From NCBI GenBank assembly GCA_012270355.1, contig JAAXIL010000009.1, positions 1 to 9,406 on the forward strand: a stretch of DNA of 9,406 bases. Reading direction: 5' to 3'. The translations under genes and the position numbers were made by a program. Below, in pieces: positions 6,826-9,406 of the stretch (position 1 is its first letter; the number at the start of each line of letters is the position of its first letter). The stretch comes from Psychrobacter sp. Its GTDB lineage: Bacteria; Pseudomonadota; Gammaproteobacteria; Pseudomonadales; Moraxellaceae. The notes below the pieces were generated by a model that saw only the letters and a program-made list of their open reading frames with translations, searched no databases and had not been told where the DNA came from.

Positions 6826-8226
6826 ATGACCTTATCAACGATTAAATTTAGCAATCCCGTAACTCAAAAATTTACTCGCCGGCAATCCTGGCTGTCTGTC
6901 GCCGTGAGTTCGCTCATGCTGACAGTTGCCTTACCGTCTTTTGCCGAAACCGCACCGACGACCCAACTATCTGCCTTTCAATCAGATGACGGCATTATGG
7001 CGATTGTGGGTGATACGCCCATTCTAAAAAGTGAAGTTAATCAAGCCGTTGCTACTGCTTACGCTAAGCTTCAAGCCCAAGCGAATGGGCAACCCATCCC
7101 TACCCGTGAGCAATTACAGGGTGAAGTGTTAAACGCTCTTATCTTAAAACAGTTACAACTCGATTTGGTAAAACGGGCGGGCATCCGTCCGAACCCTGAT
7201 GCGGTCAATAACCAATTGGCTCAAATTGCCCAAAATCAAGGGCTTGCCTCAATTGGGCAGTTACAACAACGCATGGATAGCCAACGGGCAGGTAGCTATG
7301 CCGAGTTGCGAAATCAGTTGTTAGAGGAAGCGTCGCTCAAAGCCCTTAGCCAACGGCAGATTGCCAGTCGGGTTCGCATCACTGATCAAGACATTGAGGC
7401 ATTTTTGGCATCGCCCGAATCACAGAAACTCAGCCAAACCGAATACCGCACCATCCACATTCGAGTGCCGTATATCGACGACTATAGCCGAATTAGTGAA
7501 ACAGACCGTGAGCAGGCATTGCAAGTTGCTAATGAAGCTCAGGCATTGCTTGCCGAGACGGAGTATGCAACTGAGGTCATGACCAAACTGAGCGCAGGCA
7601 GTGCCAAAGACTACCCCGTGAATGTTCAAGGTGGATACATGGGCTTTCACCCTGCCTCAGGCTTGCCAACAACCATTGCCAATGACATCACTGGACTCAA
7701 AACAGGCGAAGTTACTGAGCCACAAGTTACGCCTAGCGGGGTGGATGTGGTGAAATTGGTTGCCACTCGAGGCAGTGAGGACATGATTATTCCGCAGTGG
7801 CGGGTGCGTCACATTTTGGTGAAGCCCGACCCCATCCAAGGCTCTGCCATCGCAGAACAAGAGATTAACGACTTGTATGAGCAACTTCGCCGAGATGCCG
7901 ATTTTGCCTCGCTCGCTTCGACCTATTCGGACGACACTGGCTCGGCAGGGCGTGGTGGCGACTTGGATTGGGTGAGCGAGGGGCAAATGGTGCCCGAGTT
8001 TGAAGCCATGATGAAACGCACGGCAGTTGGCGACTACTCTACCCCCTTTCAATCGCAATATGGCTGGCATATTTTGCAAGTTGAAGACATGCGTGAGCAA
8101 GATGTCAGCGATACGGTGCGTCGCAACATGGCGAGAGAAGTATTATATCAACGTCTTGCCCCCCAAGCTCAAGAGGATTGGTTGCAAGAACTTCGAGCCA
8201 GCTCGTATGTGCAGATTTTTGAGTAA
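6826..8226 (+). CDS. surA: Periplasmic chaperone and peptidyl-prolyl isomerase SurA
   Basis: SurA binds unfolded outer-membrane proteins in the periplasm and delivers them to the Bam complex; LptD is a known client. With the ATG start it has 466 residues (E. coli SurA has 428). A signal peptide spans about 1-40, with arginines at 18-19, a hydrophobic core (SWLSVAVSSLMLTVALP) and cleavage after SFA. The N-terminal chaperone domain begins GIMAIVGDTPILKSEV (about 56-71). A first parvulin domain (about 206-315) is divergent. A canonical second parvulin domain (about 325-419) carries WRVRHILVKPD, FASLASTYSDDTGSAGRGGD, LDWVSEGQMVPEFE and YGWHILQVED. A C-terminal helix ends SYVQIFE. An earlier GTG start at 6811 would add five residues. 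The ATG sits 2 bp after the lptD stop, so the two genes form an operon. The expected pdxA-ksgA genes do not follow; a convergent gene does. Confidence 0.93.
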   Translation: MTLSTIKFSNPVTQKFTRRQSWLSVAVSSLMLTVALPSFAETAPTTQLSAFQSDDGIMAIVGDTPILKSEVNQAVATAYAKLQAQANGQPIPTREQLQGEVLNALILKQLQLDLVKRAGIRPNPDAVNNQLAQIAQNQGLASIGQLQQRMDSQRAGSYAELRNQLLEEASLKALSQRQIASRVRITDQDIEAFLASPESQKLSQTEYRTIHIRVPYIDDYSRISETDREQALQVANEAQALLAETEYATEVMTKLSAGSAKDYPVNVQGGYMGFHPASGLPTTIANDITGLKTGEVTEPQVTPSGVDVVKLVATRGSEDMIIPQWRVRHILVKPDPIQGSAIAEQEINDLYEQLRRDADFASLASTYSDDTGSAGRGGDLDWVSEGQMVPEFEAMMKRTAVGDYSTPFQSQYGWHILQVEDMREQDVSDTVRRNMAREVLYQRLAPQAQEDWLQELRASSYVQIFE

Positions 8227-8227
8227 A

Positions 8228-9082
8228 TCATTGCAAACTTAGCACAGCCCTTGGGTCAACGGGGGTGCCATCTTTTCGTACTTGAAACTCAAGTGCCACT
8301 TGGCGTGCATTGTTTGTACCTGTATTACCCATCGTTGCAATGCGTTGCCCTTGTTGCACCGTCTGCCCTTCTTGCACCAAAATTTGGTTCAAATGAGCAT
8401 ACGCCGTGATATATGTTTGGTCATGGCGAATCATGACCAAATTGCCGTACTCTGCCAACTCATTGCCCGCATACATGACCGTACCTGCCTGACTGGCTTT
8501 GACAGGGTCACCTTGTCGCCCTGCAAACCACATACCCATAGTGCCCGAGTTGGGGTTAAAGGTTTTGATGACCTGATTGTTGGAGGGATAGGCATACGCC
8601 CCAATTTGATTAGCAGGCGTGGGTGCAGGGCGATAATTTGTGGGAGCATTGTTTGTGGGGACATTGGAAGACGCCTGATAAGTTGGACGGGTTGGCTGGC
8701 GAGTAGCTTGATAGGCAGGCACTGAACCGTTGCCCCATAGCTTAAGCCATTGCCCCACATGGATGGTATATTGACTGTTCAAATTATTGATTGCCCCGAT
8801 TTGACGGTAATTTAATCGGTATCTTTGGGCAATTTCGCTGACCGTATCGCCCGCTTTAACCCGATATAAGTTCGGCACCCCTTGAGCGTTATAGGTTATT
8901 TTTGGGGCATACCCGTTTCCATAGCTCATTGGCTTCGTCGAACACCCTGCCACCAATAACCCCAAACACAAACTACTAGCGATGAGCACCGAACGCTTAG
9001 GACAAGGTAGTTCAGGGGTTGAACTGTGAATAGTTTGGTTGATTGCATTCGGGGTAGGAATAATCTGACGAAGTGCGGGCAT
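8228..9082 (-). CDS. nlpD: NlpD-like LysM / degenerate LytM (M23) lipoprotein, putative amidase activator
   Basis: This 284-residue protein has a type II signal peptide with lipobox LVAGC (Cys47) after a hydrophobic stretch (31-46). The n-region of about 30 residues is unusually long. A LysM peptidoglycan-binding domain follows (about 72-115: YRVKAGDTVSEIAQRYRLN through HVGQWLKL). A Pro/Thr/Asn-rich linker (116-165) leads to a LytM domain (about 167-282). In the LytM domain the HxxxD zinc ligands are replaced (TMGMWFAG, 181-188) and the HxH motif reads ALEFQVR (263-269); only the YAHL histidine (230) remains. The domain should therefore be catalytically dead, as in NlpD and EnvC, which activate periplasmic amidases (AmiC for NlpD). 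The product is probably an outer-membrane-anchored activator of septal peptidoglycan splitting. The symbol is assigned by architecture; it is not beside rpoS here. The ATG has AAGGA 7 bp upstream. Confidence 0.82.
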   Translation of the reverse strand: MPALRQIIPTPNAINQTIHSSTPELPCPKRSVLIASSLCLGLLVAGCSTKPMSYGNGYAPKITYNAQGVPNLYRVKAGDTVSEIAQRYRLNYRQIGAINNLNSQYTIHVGQWLKLWGNGSVPAYQATRQPTRPTYQASSNVPTNNAPTNYRPAPTPANQIGAYAYPSNNQVIKTFNPNSGTMGMWFAGRQGDPVKASQAGTVMYAGNELAEYGNLVMIRHDQTYITAYAHLNQILVQEGQTVQQGQRIATMGNTGTNNARQVALEFQVRKDGTPVDPRAVLSLQ

Positions 9083-9089
9083 GACTTAA

Positions 9090-9094
9090 TCCTT
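9090..9094 (-). promoter_or_regulatory. Ribosome binding site of the NlpD-like gene
   Basis: The minus strand reads AAGGATTAAGTCATG, a strong AAGGA with 7-bp spacing. It supports the ATG at 9080-9082 despite the long n-region this start gives the signal peptide. Confidence 0.65.
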
Positions 9095-9112
9095 AAAACG
9101 GTTTTAAAACGG
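9093..9112. repeat. Tandem TTAAAACGG repeat with a TTTTAAAA palindrome
   Basis: TTAAAACGG occurs at 9093-9101 and again at 9104-9112, an 11-bp period of about one helical turn, and the repeats flank TTTTAAAA (9102-9109). The element overlaps the ribosome-binding region of the NlpD-like gene and so would lie in its leader or operator. A regulatory role is inferred from position and symmetry only. Confidence 0.35.
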
Positions 9113-9256
9113 ATATTTTCTGGCTAGAACTGTTAAATTGACCATAAAAGACGCTCTAGCTTACTGGCTCAGGCGGTGATGTCAACATATCGACAGAAAC
9201 GCATAACGATTTTTTACACACCGTACAGGTAACGGATGGGTAAGGGGTGCGAAACC

Positions 9257-9265
9257 TGCTAAAAT
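9257..9265 (+). promoter_or_regulatory. Extended -10 promoter candidate facing the right edge
   Basis: TGCTAAAAT is identical to the element before the 368-1426 gene. No good -35 is visible. It would drive a plus-strand gene starting near 9343 or beyond the window. Confidence 0.35.
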
Positions 9266-9342
9266 AGCCAACATCAAAAATCAATCAAATTTGGTTAAAA
9301 GCAACGGTTAAACGGGTGAGAGCAACTGAGGACGGATAACGG

Positions 9343-9406
9343 ATGCTGCGGTTAAAACCCGAGCAAAGCCTGGTAGGGATGGGGCTGATGCGAGTCGGAT
9401 GGAGGG
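9343..9406 (+). CDS. Possible start of a gene running off the right edge
   Basis: From ATG 9343 an open frame runs to the end of the window without a stop, giving MLRLKPEQSLVGMGLMRVGW and one further residue. A TAA in the same frame at 9337-9339 bounds it upstream. GAGGA lies about 9 bp before the ATG and an extended -10 about 80 bp before it, both reasonable. In-frame ATG codons at 9379 and 9388 are alternatives. Twenty-one codons are too few to recognise a family or to exclude chance. Confidence 0.3.
   Translation, partial: MLRLKPEQSLVGMGLMRVGWR

Larger units (their letters stand above)
9083..9342. other. Intergenic region upstream of the NlpD-like gene
   Basis: These 260 bp hold no convincing gene on either strand. 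They contain the TTAAAACGG repeat, the leader of the NlpD-like gene, an extended -10 facing right (9257-9265), and several scattered ACGGAT words (9232, 9332, 9339). A TTGACC at 9138-9143 lacks a good -10 at the right distance. Confidence 0.6.

Noticed and set aside
7657..8100. 147-residue minus-strand open frame inside surA
   Set aside because: It is antisense to the SurA parvulin domains, whose motifs are unmistakable, and its composition is that of a shadow frame.
8282..8725. 147-residue plus-strand open frame opposite the NlpD-like gene
   Set aside because: It is rich in Cys, His and Arg with no motif, while the opposite strand encodes clear LysM and LytM domains with a lipobox.
9380..9406. 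GGGGCTGAT near the right edge, resembling the first bases of tmRNA
   Set aside because: The bases that follow diverge at once from the conserved tmRNA 5' acceptor sequence, so the match is short and probably chance.
1..9406. CRISPR arrays, toxin-antitoxin pairs, phage or defence genes
   Set aside because: I looked for regularly spaced repeats and small paired genes on both strands and saw none. The window is mostly core envelope genes.

Overview
The window is chromosomal DNA of a gammaproteobacterium, most likely Moraxellaceae (Moraxella, Psychrobacter or a relative). This rests on the gene order (amgK-murU diverging from lptD-surA), moderate GC with AT-rich intergenic gaps, Asn/Gln/Asp-rich periplasmic segments, and recurring extended -10 boxes of the type TGCTAAAAT. 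I inferred the lineage from these features alone, without any database search.

Layout. Bases 1-30 hold a strong hairpin next to the left edge. Bases 55-174 are the right end of an IS3-family insertion sequence: the terminal inverted repeat plus the last 26 codons of its transposase, read on the minus strand. Bases 175-300 may hold a second, decayed minus-strand coding scrap. A plus-strand gene follows (368-1426) for an unrecognised single-pass membrane protein with a long disordered periplasmic part. It converges on murU (1443-2204, minus), which follows amgK (2283-3443, minus). A 125-bp divergent gap separates amgK from lptD (3569-6823, plus), and lptD is translationally coupled to surA (6826-8226, plus). 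surA ends one base from the stop of a convergent minus-strand lipoprotein gene of the NlpD type (8228-9082). The last 324 bases are a promoter-rich intergenic stretch with, possibly, the first 21 codons of another plus-strand gene at the right edge.

How the genes work together. This is an envelope-biogenesis neighbourhood. AmgK and MurU recycle MurNAc from cell-wall turnover back to UDP-MurNAc. SurA escorts unfolded outer-membrane proteins, among them LptD, the pore that places LPS or LOS in the outer leaflet. The NlpD-like lipoprotein has lost the LytM zinc ligands and so probably activates a cell-wall amidase rather than cutting peptidoglycan itself. The unknown membrane protein may also act in the envelope, but nothing in its sequence proves it.

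I found no CRISPR array, tRNA, rRNA, riboswitch, phage or obvious new defence system. The points most worth a second look are the overlooked IS3 remnant, the enlarged LptD with its low-complexity insertion and uncertain start, the orphan membrane protein, and the repeat in front of the NlpD-like gene.
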